Shown: piece after piece, positions 32,277 through 40,876 of the stretch
Layout of the letters: the number at the start of each line of letters is the position of its first letter
Position numbering within the stretch: position 1 is the stretch's first letter
NCBI GenBank assembly: GCA_002360495.1
Contig: DEQO01000066.1
Span: forward strand, 1 to 64,000
Reading direction: 5' to 3'
DNA: 64,000 nucleotides
DNA from: Flavobacteriales bacterium UBA3364
GTDB lineage: Bacteria; Bacteroidota; Bacteroidia; Flavobacteriales_F; PHOS-HE28
Translations under genes and position numbers: made by a program
Notes under the pieces: generated by a model
What the model saw: only the letters and a program-made list of their open reading frames with translations
Told to the model about the DNA's origin: nothing
Databases searched by the model: none

Positions 32277-35200
32277 ATGTCGAGCACGAAGCGATATTGG
32301 ATGGATCTCGGGGACCTGCACCAGGAACCCGGAACGATCAAGGGCCGTGAGAACGAGTTCCGCCAGGACCTCGCGATCGATCAGGTCATCGGCGAAGCCT
32401 CTTTCGGCAACGCCAACACGGGCCGTCGTGATTTCCTGAAGTTCCTGGGCTTCGGCTTGGGCGCCGCCTCCCTCGCGGCCTGCGAAACACCGGTCATCAA
32501 GTCGATCCCTTATGTGACCAAGCCGGAAGACCTGGTCCCCGGTGTTGCCAACTGGTATGCCAGCACGTTCTACGACGGAGAGGACTATGCCAGCATCCTG
32601 GTGAAGACGCGCGAAGGCCGTCCCATCCACATCAAGGGCAACCCGCAATTCGGCATCAACCGCAACCCCGCACTGGCCAAAGGCAGCGTGAACGCGCGGA
32701 TCAACAGTTCGATCCTTTCGTTGTACGACAACGAGCGGGTCAAGAGCCCGATGATGAAGGGCGCCGAGGGCATGACCGCCGCTACGTGGGCGGATGCCGA
32801 CAAGGCCGTAGCAGCAGGGTTGGCCGCTGCTGCGGGCAAGCGCATCGTGATCCTCACGAACACGGTGATCAGCCCCAGCACCAAGGCCGCGATCGCAGCG
32901 TTCCAAGCGAAATTCGGTCCCGGTCCCGCTACGGTCGATCCGGCCGCTACCGCACCGGCCGGTGGGGTTGGGCATATCCAGTACGACACGATCAGCTACA
33001 GCGGCGTTACCAACGCCAACCTGACCAGTTTCGGCAAGCGTGTATTCCCGAACTACGACCTGACCAAGGCCGATGTCATCGTGAGCGTTGATGCGGACTT
33101 CCTGAGCAATTGGGGGAGCAGCACCGAGTACACCTGGCAATACGCCACGCGTCGGAACCCGGATATGCCGATGAACCGGCACTTCCAGTTCGAGGCCCGC
33201 ATGAGCATGAGCGGTGCCAACGCCGATGTGCGCGTCCCGTTGAAACCGAGCGAACTGCCGAAAGCGGTGATCGCCTTGCACGCACACATCAGCGGTTCGG
33301 GCGCCGGTGCCGATGCCGCCATGATGAAGGCGACCGAAGGCGCTGCCAAGGCGTTGATGGCCGCGAAAGGCCGCAGCCTGGTATTGGCGGGCAGCAACAA
33401 CGAAGGCGTGCAGGTGCTGGTGAACAGCATCAACAGCATGCTGGGCAACTACGGTAGCACGATCGATCTGTCGGGCACGGCCTTCAAGCAGGGTGACGAT
33501 GCGGCCGTTGCGCAACTTGTGAAGGACATGAACGCAGGCGCAGTGGGCGCCCTGTTCATCGCTGGCGTAAATCCGGCTTACACGCTGCCGAACGCGGCGG
33601 AGTTCAAGGCCGGTCTGGCCAAGGTGCCGTTGACGGTGAGCTTCAGCGACCACGCTGACGAGACCGCCAGTCTGTGCAAGTGGATCTGCCCGGACAGCCA
33701 TGCGTTGGAGAGTTGGAACGATTTCAGCCCGAAGCCCGGCCACTACGCGCTGGCGCAACCTGCGATCCGCCCGTTGTTCAGCACCCGCCAATGGCCTGAG
33801 AGCCTGCTGGCGTGGAGCGGTTCGTCCACGAACTACCATGATCATGTAAAGGCCACCTGGCAGACGGCCATGGCCGCGATGGCCGCTTCCATGCCGTTCG
33901 AGGATACATGGAACATGGCCGTCCACAACGGTGTGCTGCAAGCCTATACACCGACCGCCGAGGTCGCCGTATTCGCGGGAGATGTTGCCGCCGCTACCGC
34001 CGCCGCGCAGAAGGCGGGCACGGGTGGTGGTGAATTCGAACTCGCCCTCTATACCACCGAAGCCATCGGCAACGGCCAGCACGCCAACAACCCGTGGTTG
34101 CAGGAGATGCCCGATCCGCTCACCAAGATCACGTGGGACAACTACGTGTGCATGAGCCCGACGGATGTGGAGCGTCTTGGCCTGAACATGTACCTGGGCG
34201 AACAAGCCCCGGCCAGCATGGTCTCCGTGAAAGCGGGCGACCGTGAAGTGGTCCTTCCCGTGGTACCGACACCCGGCCAGAAGACCGGCACCATCGCTAT
34301 TGCACTGGGTTACGGCCGCGGCGAGAACGGTGAGAAGGTCGGCCGCGCGGCATGTGTCACCGATCATAACGGCGATTGGAAGCCTGTCGGCAGGAACGCT
34401 TATCCGTTCACCAGCCTCGTCAACGGTACGGTGAGCTACGACGTTCTGAACGTCAGCGTAACGGCAACGGGCGAAACCTACCCGATGGCCATCACGCAGA
34501 CGCACTTGACGGACATGGACCGTCACAGTGTGGTGAAGGAGACATCGATCGCCACCTACAAGGCCGGCGATAAGACCGTTTACAACCATCCGCACATGCT
34601 CGGCGTCCACGAGGACGTCAACGGCGACGGTGTCATCAACGCGCAGGACAAGAAGCCTGTGGCCGAGTTCGATCTCTGGGAGGAACATCCTGTGGAGAAC
34701 GTCGGGCATCGTTGGGGCCTCAGCATCGACCTGAACGGCTGCATCGGTTGCGGAGCCTGCATCACGGCGTGCAACAGCGAGAACAACATCGCCGTGGTGG
34801 GCAAGGACGAAGTGCGCCGGAGCCGCGAAATGCATTGGTTGCGCATCGACCGCTACTACAGTTCGGCCACCACCAAGGAGACCGCCAAGAAGGACGGTCT
34901 GGGTAAGATCGACATGTACCTCAAGATGGAGGTGCCCGAAGAGAGCCCGACCGTGATGTTCATGCCTGTGATGTGCCAGCATTGCAACCACGCACCGTGC
35001 GAAACAGTGTGTCCGGTAGCCGCCACCACGCACAGCAACGAAGGCCTCAACCAGATGGCCTACAACCGATGCATCGGCACACGGTACTGCTCCAACAACT
35101 GCCCGTACAAGGTCCGTCGCTTCAACTGGTTCAACTACGTGAGCGAGAAGTTCGGCGAAGTGAACCCGGCATGGGACGATCTCGGCCGCATGGTATTGAA

Positions 35201-35516
35201 CCCTGATGGGACCGTTCGCGGTGACGGGGTGATCGAGAAGTGCAGCATGTGCGTGCAGAGCATCCAGGCCGGTAAGCTGGCCGCCAAGAAGGCCGGCACT
35301 CCGGTGCAGGACGGAGCCATCGAGACCGCATGCAGTGCCGCCTGCGGAACAGGTGCCATCGTATTCGGCGACCTGAACGACAAGAAGAGCATGGTGCGCG
35401 GCCTGTCCGACAGCGATCGCAGTTACCACATGCTGGAAGAGGTCGGTGTAAAGCCGAATGTGAATTACCTGGTGAAGGTGCGTAACACCGAAGAGGCCGC
35501 CGCACATCACGCTTAG
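32277..35516 (+). CDS. actB: alternative complex III Fe-S/molybdopterin-like subunit ActB
   Basis: The 1079-aa protein starts at 32277; the earlier frame overlaps actA. A twin-arginine-like leader sits near residue 50 (NTGRRDFLKFLGFGLGAASLAAC, Cys last, so possibly lipidated). The long middle is a molybdopterin-oxidoreductase-like domain that has lost its cofactor ligands in known ACIII. The C-terminal third is a ferredoxin-like subunit: GCIGCGACITACNSENN, MPVMCQHCNHAPCETVCPV, NRCIGTRYCSNNCPYKVRRFNW, then EKCSMCVQSIQ and CSAACGTGAI. These would bind three [4Fe-4S] and one [3Fe-4S] cluster. It oxidises quinol together with ActC. It lies 20 bp before actC. Confidence 0.95.
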   Translation: MSSTKRYWMDLGDLHQEPGTIKGRENEFRQDLAIDQVIGEASFGNANTGRRDFLKFLGFGLGAASLAACETPVIKSIPYVTKPEDLVPGVANWYASTFYDGEDYASILVKTREGRPIHIKGNPQFGINRNPALAKGSVNARINSSILSLYDNERVKSPMMKGAEGMTAATWADADKAVAAGLAAAAGKRIVILTNTVISPSTKAAIAAFQAKFGPGPATVDPAATAPAGGVGHIQYDTISYSGVTNANLTSFGKRVFPNYDLTKADVIVSVDADFLSNWGSSTEYTWQYATRRNPDMPMNRHFQFEARMSMSGANADVRVPLKPSELPKAVIALHAHISGSGAGADAAMMKATEGAAKALMAAKGRSLVLAGSNNEGVQVLVNSINSMLGNYGSTIDLSGTAFKQGDDAAVAQLVKDMNAGAVGALFIAGVNPAYTLPNAAEFKAGLAKVPLTVSFSDHADETASLCKWICPDSHALESWNDFSPKPGHYALAQPAIRPLFSTRQWPESLLAWSGSSTNYHDHVKATWQTAMAAMAASMPFEDTWNMAVHNGVLQAYTPTAEVAVFAGDVAAATAAAQKAGTGGGEFELALYTTEAIGNGQHANNPWLQEMPDPLTKITWDNYVCMSPTDVERLGLNMYLGEQAPASMVSVKAGDREVVLPVVPTPGQKTGTIAIALGYGRGENGEKVGRAACVTDHNGDWKPVGRNAYPFTSLVNGTVSYDVLNVSVTATGETYPMAITQTHLTDMDRHSVVKETSIATYKAGDKTVYNHPHMLGVHEDVNGDGVINAQDKKPVAEFDLWEEHPVENVGHRWGLSIDLNGCIGCGACITACNSENNIAVVGKDEVRRSREMHWLRIDRYYSSATTKETAKKDGLGKIDMYLKMEVPEESPTVMFMPVMCQHCNHAPCETVCPVAATTHSNEGLNQMAYNRCIGTRYCSNNCPYKVRRFNWFNYVSEKFGEVNPAWDDLGRMVLNPDGTVRGDGVIEKCSMCVQSIQAGKLAAKKAGTPVQDGAIETACSAACGTGAIVFGDLNDKKSMVRGLSDSDRSYHMLEEVGVKPNVNYLVKVRNTEEAAAHHA

Positions 35517-35536
35517 AGGATAACGAAGAGGACCCC

Positions 35537-36925
35537 ATGCACGCAGAAGCAGCGATCCGAGAACCCCTTATCCTGGGCCATAGGACGTATCACGATATCA
35601 CCAACGATATCGTCGGTCCGATCGAGAACAAGGCCCCGCGCGGCTGGTATGTGCTCATCACCATCGCCGGCCTGATCGCCGCGTACGGTGTGGGCTGCAT
35701 CATGTACCTCCTCAGCAAAGGGGTCGGTGTATGGGGATTGAACAAGACGGTGGACTGGGCCTGGGACATCACCAACTTCGTTTGGTGGGTGGGGATCGGT
35801 CACGCGGGTACGTTGATCAGCGCGGTGTTGCTCTTGTTCCGTCAGAAGTGGCGGATGGCGATCAACCGTTCCGCGGAAGCGATGACCATCTTCGCCGTGA
35901 TCATGGCGGGAACGTTCCCGCTGATCCACATGGGTCGTCTGTGGGTGGGCTACTGGGTGTTCCCGTTGCCCAACCAGTTCGGTTCGCTCTGGACCAACTT
36001 CAACAGCCCGCTGCTGTGGGACGTGTTCGCGATCTCGACCTACTTCTCCGTATCGCTGGTGTTCTGGTACATCGGCCTTATCCCGGACTTCGCCACCATC
36101 CGCGACCGCCTCACCAAGCCGGGCATGAAGCGCTTCTACAGCATCCTCAGTTTCGGCTGGACCGGTAACGCGAAAGCCTGGACGCGTTTCGAGGAGGTGA
36201 GCTTGGTGCTCGCCGGTGTTGCGACCCCGCTGGTGTTCTCGGTGCACTCCGTCGTGAGCTTCGACTTCGCCACCTCGGTGATCCCCGGATGGCACACCAC
36301 CATCTTCCCGCCCTACTTCGTGAGCGGTGCCGTGTTCAGCGGTTTCGCCATGGTACAGACGCTGTTGCTGGTGATGCGCAAGGTGATGCACCTCGAAGCG
36401 TACATCACCAAGAAGCACGTGGAGTACATGAACATCGTGATCATCGTCACGGGTTCCATCGTCGGTGTGGCCTATATCACCGAGTTGTTCATCAGCTGGT
36501 ACAGCGGCGTCGAGTACGAGAGCTACGCCTTCATCAACCGCGCTACCGGTCCCTACTGGTGGGCATACTGGAGCATGATGACCTGCAACGTGATCAGCCC
36601 GCAGCTGTTCTGGTTCAAGAAGCTCCGGACCAACCTGGCCTTCACCTTCTTCATGAGCATCATCGTGAACATCGGCATGTGGTTCGAGCGCTTCGTGATC
36701 ATCGTGACCAGCCTGCACCGCGACTACATGCCCAGCAGCTGGACCATGTTCCACCCCACGTGGGTCGATGTAGGAACGTTCCTCGGAACGATCGGCATCT
36801 TCTTCACGCTGTACCTGCTCTTCGCGCGCTACTTCCCGGTGGTGGCGTTGAACGAGTTGAAGTCGATCCTGAAGACGAGCGGCGAGAGCTACAAGAAGGA
36901 AGCCGCTCACCATCACCACCATTGA
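35537..36925 (+). CDS. actC: alternative complex III NrfD-like membrane subunit ActC
   Basis: This 462-aa integral membrane protein of the NrfD/PsrC family has about ten helices (GWYVLITIAGLIAAYGVGCIMYL, ITNFVWWVGIGHAGTLISAVLLLF, and others). Polar or charged residues within them form the putative quinol site and proton path. It anchors ActB and binds menaquinol. The C-terminal end is KKEAAHHHHH, a natural run of five His. It has a GA-rich ribosome-binding region (AGGATAACGAAGAGGA) upstream and is followed after 5 bp by actD. Confidence 0.95.
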   Translation: MHAEAAIREPLILGHRTYHDITNDIVGPIENKAPRGWYVLITIAGLIAAYGVGCIMYLLSKGVGVWGLNKTVDWAWDITNFVWWVGIGHAGTLISAVLLLFRQKWRMAINRSAEAMTIFAVIMAGTFPLIHMGRLWVGYWVFPLPNQFGSLWTNFNSPLLWDVFAISTYFSVSLVFWYIGLIPDFATIRDRLTKPGMKRFYSILSFGWTGNAKAWTRFEEVSLVLAGVATPLVFSVHSVVSFDFATSVIPGWHTTIFPPYFVSGAVFSGFAMVQTLLLVMRKVMHLEAYITKKHVEYMNIVIIVTGSIVGVAYITELFISWYSGVEYESYAFINRATGPYWWAYWSMMTCNVISPQLFWFKKLRTNLAFTFFMSIIVNIGMWFERFVIIVTSLHRDYMPSSWTMFHPTWVDVGTFLGTIGIFFTLYLLFARYFPVVALNELKSILKTSGESYKKEAAHHHHH

Positions 36926-36930
36926 GCACC

Positions 36931-37464
36931 ATGGCGAACAAGGTCATCTACGCCGTTTACGAGGATCCCGAGCAGCTGAAGGACGGCGCGCGTAAGCTGG
37001 TGTCCAGCGGTGTGAAGGTGAAGGACGTGTACTCGCCCTTCCCGGTCCACGGTCTGGACCCGATCATCGGCATCAAGCGCACACGCTTGGGGATCGCGGC
37101 CTTCATGTACGGCATCGGCGGTACGTCGCTGGCTGTGCTGGGCATCACCTATTTCATGATCTGGGATTGGCCGATGAACATCGGTGGCAAACCGAGCCAG
37201 GCGTTATACAAGAACATCCCGGCGTTCATCCCGGTGATCTTCGAGTTCACCGTGTTGTGCGCAGCGCATGGTATGGCGATCACCTACATGATCCGCAACA
37301 AGACCTTGCCCGGCATGCCGGCCCGCAACCCGGACCCGCGCACGACCGACGACAAGTTCATCATCGAGGTACGCACTGCGGACAACCACGGCCACAGCGC
37401 CGAGACCATCACCAGCCTGCTGCGCACCACCCCGGTGTTCGAGATCAACGAACGCCAGTACTGA
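36931..37464 (+). CDS. actD: alternative complex III subunit ActD (DUF3341)
   Basis: The 177-aa protein starts VIYAVYEDPEQLKDGARKLVSSGVKVKDVYSPFPVHGLD, the typical DUF3341 ferredoxin-like start. Two membrane helices follow (LGIAAFMYGIGGTSLAVLGITYFMI and IPVIFEFTVLCAAHGMAITYMI), then a C-terminal tail (TDDKFIIEVRTADNHG). The subunit stabilises the membrane part and contacts ActC and ActF in known ACIII. The start at 36931 is 5 bp after actC, and actE begins 2 bp after its stop. Confidence 0.95.
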   Translation: MANKVIYAVYEDPEQLKDGARKLVSSGVKVKDVYSPFPVHGLDPIIGIKRTRLGIAAFMYGIGGTSLAVLGITYFMIWDWPMNIGGKPSQALYKNIPAFIPVIFEFTVLCAAHGMAITYMIRNKTLPGMPARNPDPRTTDDKFIIEVRTADNHGHSAETITSLLRTTPVFEINERQY

Positions 37465-37466
37465 CC

Positions 37467-38147
37467 ATGATCAAGAGCAAGCGTACCCAAACGGTCACGG
37501 TCGGCGCCCTTTCGCTGATGGTGTTGTCGATGGCCTCCTGCGGCGGCGATCCCAACAGCCCCGGCGTCGAGTACATGCCCGACATGTACCGCAGTCCGGC
37601 CGTGGAGGCCTATGTGGATTACGGCCAGGATCCTTATCATTTCAGCGAGGAGATCGCCCAGCGGCAACGGAACACCCAGAGCGCCAAGCTGCCACCGGCA
37701 GGCACGATCCCGTTCTCTGCGGATCCCGCGAAGGCACGGTTCAACATGCCCTATCCGTACCCGAACACCACGGACGGTTACGAAGCAGCCGGCCTCAACT
37801 TGAAGAGCCCGATCGCGATGACCGAGGCCACGGTCGAACAAGGCAAGGTGATCTACACCAAGTTCTGCATGCACTGCCACGGCGAGAAGGGCCAGGGCGA
37901 TGGTGGCGTGGTGAAGAACGGCAACTATCCGACCCCGCCCGCTTACGACGGTGCGGCATTGAAAGGGCTTCCGGAAGGCAAGATCTTCCATAGCCTTATG
38001 TACGGGAAGAACCTGGCCATGGGCCCGCATGCCTCGCAGTTGGACAAGGAGGAGCGCTGGCTCGTGGTGCAATACGTGAAGTACTTGCAGAACGGAGGAA
38101 AGATGACCGCCGCTACATCGGACAGCACCACGACCGCAGCCCTTTGA
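37467..38147 (+). CDS. actE: alternative complex III monohaem cytochrome lipoprotein ActE
   Basis: The 226-aa protein has a lipoprotein leader (TVGALSLMVLSMASC, cleavage before Cys) and a single class I cytochrome c domain. The CMHCH motif is near residue 136 in FCMHCHGEKGQGDG, and the axial Met is probably in SLMYGKNLAMGPHASQL. The C-terminal ERWLVVQYVKYLQ helix completes the cytochrome fold. It is the likely exit haem of ACIII toward the oxidase. The gene starts 2 bp after actD and is followed 25 bp later by actF. A short Thr-rich tail ends it. Confidence 0.95.
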   Translation: MIKSKRTQTVTVGALSLMVLSMASCGGDPNSPGVEYMPDMYRSPAVEAYVDYGQDPYHFSEEIAQRQRNTQSAKLPPAGTIPFSADPAKARFNMPYPYPNTTDGYEAAGLNLKSPIAMTEATVEQGKVIYTKFCMHCHGEKGQGDGGVVKNGNYPTPPAYDGAALKGLPEGKIFHSLMYGKNLAMGPHASQLDKEERWLVVQYVKYLQNGGKMTAATSDSTTTAAL

Positions 38148-38172
38148 TCGGCACGATAACGGAACCGCAGCG

Positions 38173-39438
38173 ATGAATTTCACCCTCAGCAATCGGGCAC
38201 GCAGCATCACCCTCGGAACGATGATCCTGGGCGCACTGGCCACCGTGGCCGGTGTAATGGGCGATCACAGCGATCACCACCAGCACTCGTGGGCCAGCCT
38301 GCTCGTCAATGGCTTCTTCTTCTTCGGCATCTCCCTGGGTGCCCTGTTCTTCTTCGCGCTGCAGAACGCCACCGAAACGGCCTGGACCGTCCTGCTGAAA
38401 CGCGTTTACGAAGGCATATACAGCTACCTCCCGATCGGTGCGGTGGTGATCGTGGTGATCATGGCCGCAGGCAGCCTGCACATGCACCACCTCTACCACT
38501 GGATGGACCACACCCTCTACCACGAGTACATGGTTGGTGAGGGGCATGAGGCGGAGTACGTGGACGAAGCCGTTCAGGGCGCTGTCGCCAATCCGAACTA
38601 CGATGCCCTGATCGCGAACAAGAAGGCCTACTTGAACCAGCCGTTCTTCTGGTTGCGCACGCTGCTGTATCTCGGGGTCTTCATCGGCTTCGCACGCTGG
38701 TTCCGCAAACAGAGTCTGCAGATGGACACGGAGACCGGTGAAAGCCTGGTGAAGCGGGTGCTCCTGAACTACCGTCGCAGCGCATTGTTCCTCGTGTTCT
38801 TCGCCGTGTTCAGCAGCACGCTGGCGTGGGACTGGATCATGAGCATCGACACACATTGGTTCAGCACCCTCTTCGGCTGGTACACCTTCGCCGGCATGTG
38901 GGTAAGCGCGATGATCACCGCTGTGATCCTGGTGCTCTACCTGAAGCGCAAAGGATACCTGCCACAGGTGAACAACAGCCATATCCAGGACATGGGCAAG
39001 TGGGTGTTCGCCGTGAGCTTTTTGTGGAGCTACCTCTACTTCAGCCAGTTCATGTTGATCTGGTACAGCAACATCCCCGAGGAGATCACCTATTTCCAGC
39101 AGCGGATCAACGAGCATCCCGTCCTGTTGTGGTCCGTGTTCTTCATCAACTTCGCCGTCCCCATGGTGTTGCTCATGAGCCGCGACGCCAAGCGCAACCC
39201 ACGTTTCTTGATCGGCGTGGGCACGGTGATCTTCATCGGCCACTGGCTGGATGTGAACATGATGGTGATGCCCGGAAGCGTCGGCCATGACTTCCATGGT
39301 ATCGGACTGTTGGAGATCGGGATGTTCCTGATGTTCCTCGGGCTCTTCCTCTACACCGTGCTGAACGCTTTGACCAAGGCGCCGCTCACCGTGGTGAACC
39401 ACCCGTACCTGGAGGAAAGCGTACATCACCAGATCTGA
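38173..39438 (+). CDS. actF: alternative complex III quinone-binding membrane subunit ActF
   Basis: The 421-aa polytopic protein of the ActC/ActF (NrfD-related) family has about ten helices (SWASLLVNGFFFFGISLGALFFFAL, YLPIGAVVIVVIMAAGSLHMHHLYHW, SALFLVFFAVFSSTLAWDWIMSIDTHWFS). The His/Asp/Trp-rich loops are characteristic. In ACIII it completes the membrane domain and may carry a proton path. A 46-codon membrane ORF starts 5 bp after its stop and precedes coxB. Confidence 0.95.
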   Translation: MNFTLSNRARSITLGTMILGALATVAGVMGDHSDHHQHSWASLLVNGFFFFGISLGALFFFALQNATETAWTVLLKRVYEGIYSYLPIGAVVIVVIMAAGSLHMHHLYHWMDHTLYHEYMVGEGHEAEYVDEAVQGAVANPNYDALIANKKAYLNQPFFWLRTLLYLGVFIGFARWFRKQSLQMDTETGESLVKRVLLNYRRSALFLVFFAVFSSTLAWDWIMSIDTHWFSTLFGWYTFAGMWVSAMITAVILVLYLKRKGYLPQVNNSHIQDMGKWVFAVSFLWSYLYFSQFMLIWYSNIPEEITYFQQRINEHPVLLWSVFFINFAVPMVLLMSRDAKRNPRFLIGVGTVIFIGHWLDVNMMVMPGSVGHDFHGIGLLEIGMFLMFLGLFLYTVLNALTKAPLTVVNHPYLEESVHHQI

Positions 39439-39443
39439 TACAC

Positions 39444-39584
39444 ATGGAAGCCCTACTCCTTCTCTCGATCGCCACCGTTGGCGTTTGGACCACCATCCGG
39501 TTGGTGCAGGTGCGTAGGTTGACGCTGCGCTTCGAGCAGGTACGGCACCGGAACCTAGAACAAGACCGCCCTTTCAAGGGTTGA
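39444..39584 (+). CDS. 46-aa single-helix membrane protein between actF and coxB
   Basis: ATG at 39444 opens a 46-codon frame. It starts M-E-A-L-L-L-L-S-I-A-T-V-G-V-W-T-T-I-R-L, a membrane helix, followed by a strongly basic tail (VQVRRLTLRFEQVRHRN) and ends DRPFKG before TGA at 39582. It lies 5 bp after the actF stop and 15 bp before coxB, in the operon direction. That spacing fits translation as part of the act-cox operon. It resembles small accessory subunits of oxidases. No family was recognised, so it may be a new ACIII-oxidase supercomplex subunit. Confidence 0.6.
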   Translation: MEALLLLSIATVGVWTTIRLVQVRRLTLRFEQVRHRNLEQDRPFKG

Positions 39585-39599
39585 TATACCGAGCGAACG

Positions 39600-40856
39600 A
39601 TGACGAAGTTGTTGATCCTGATCGTGGTGCTGCTGGGCATCCTCGCGGTGGCCCAGCTTGCCCGCGTCTACGAACTCACATCGCGCCTTCGGGGCAAACG
39701 GGAGGAGGAGATCTCGGACGGCGACAACCGCTTCAATGGCCGCATGCTGTGGCTGTTCGTACCGGTGTATTTCGCCTTCTTCCTGTGGCTGGTGTTGGCC
39801 TACAAGGACAAGTTGCTCCCCGTTGCGGCCAGCGAGCACGGGGTCGAGACCGACTGGTTGTTGGATTTCAACTGGTGGATCCTGATCATCGTATTCGTCA
39901 TCACGAACATCCTGCTGTTCTGGTTCGCCGGGAAATACCTTCACGACAAGAACAAGCGCGCTTTCTGGCAACCGCACAACAACAAATTGGAGCTTGCCTG
40001 GACGATCGCTCCAGCCGCGGTGCTGGCGGTGATCATCATTTACGGGCTTCAGAGCTGGGCAAAGATGACCAGCCCGGCCTCGCCGGATGCCGCCGTGGTG
40101 GAATTGTACGCCCGTCAGTTCGATTGGACGGCCCGTTACCCTGGCGCCGACGGTGGGCTGGGTGCTACGGACTTCCGCCTGATCAACGGCACGAACCCTC
40201 TTGGCATCGTCACGCAGGAGAGCATCAGCACACGCCTCGCCGAACTGGATGCGGAGATCCATCGGACCGACAGCTTGTTGGAACATGGCATCCTGGCCCC
40301 GAGCAAGGCGGATGAACTCACGGAGTCCGTGGGACGCATGCGCCGCAACGCCACCCGCATCATCAACCTGCGCACCTTGATGGAACAGGACATCGCTGAG
40401 AAGGGACAGGCCAGCGCTTACCTGCACGGAGCGGACGACATCGTGATCAAGGAGTTCCATCTCCCCGTGCGTCAGGAGGTGAAGTTGTTGATACGCAGCC
40501 AGGACGTGATCCATAGCGTCTACCTGCCTCACCTGCGCTCCCAGATGAACGCGGTGCCGGGTATGACCACGACCATCAAGATGGTGCCGACGATCACCAC
40601 GGACAGCATGCGTATGATCACGAAGAACGACGCCTTCGATTTCATCCTGCTTTGCAACAAGATCTGTGGTGCCTCGCACTACAACATGCAGATGCCGTTG
40701 GTGGTCACCGACGCGAAGTCGCACGAAGCATGGATGACCAAGGCGATGGAAAAACCCTTCCAGGCGCCCCCGACCCCTGCTGCGCCTGCTGCATCTCCGG
40801 CGGATACGACCCAGGTCGCACCTGCCGTCGTAGCCCAGGCCCACACGACGAACTGA
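39600..40856 (+). CDS. coxB: cytochrome c oxidase subunit II
   Basis: The 418-aa protein has an N-terminal helix, then two subunit II helices (MLWLFVPVYFAFFLWLVLAY and WWILIIVFVITNILLFWFAGKYL) followed by AWTIAPAAVLAVIIIYGL. The CuA domain holds HSVYLPHLRSQMNAVPGMTT and the CuA ligands of LLCNKICGASHYNMQM (Cys, Cys, His, Met). Between the FDWTARYPG strand and the next beta strand is an insert of roughly 80 residues with a coiled-coil-like segment (STRLAELDAEIHRTDSLLEH, ESVGRMRRNATRIINLRTLM). There is no fused haem c, so it is an aa3-type subunit. The tail is Ala/Pro-rich. Confidence 0.95.
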   Translation: MTKLLILIVVLLGILAVAQLARVYELTSRLRGKREEEISDGDNRFNGRMLWLFVPVYFAFFLWLVLAYKDKLLPVAASEHGVETDWLLDFNWWILIIVFVITNILLFWFAGKYLHDKNKRAFWQPHNNKLELAWTIAPAAVLAVIIIYGLQSWAKMTSPASPDAAVVELYARQFDWTARYPGADGGLGATDFRLINGTNPLGIVTQESISTRLAELDAEIHRTDSLLEHGILAPSKADELTESVGRMRRNATRIINLRTLMEQDIAEKGQASAYLHGADDIVIKEFHLPVRQEVKLLIRSQDVIHSVYLPHLRSQMNAVPGMTTTIKMVPTITTDSMRMITKNDAFDFILLCNKICGASHYNMQMPLVVTDAKSHEAWMTKAMEKPFQAPPTPAAPAASPADTTQVAPAVVAQAHTTN

Positions 40857-40876
40857 ACCGATAGGAACTGACGACC

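Noticed and set aside
32211..35510. 1099-codon open frame on the minus strand opposite actB
   Set aside because: ActB is unmistakable on the plus strand; the antisense translation has no recognisable domain.
38113..39429. 438-codon open frame on the minus strand opposite actF
   Set aside because: His/Glu/Val-rich mirror of a membrane protein, with no start context or family.
39600..40856. CoxB as a caa3-type subunit with fused cytochrome c
   Set aside because: No CXXCH in the protein; the C-terminal extension is Ala/Pro-rich low complexity.
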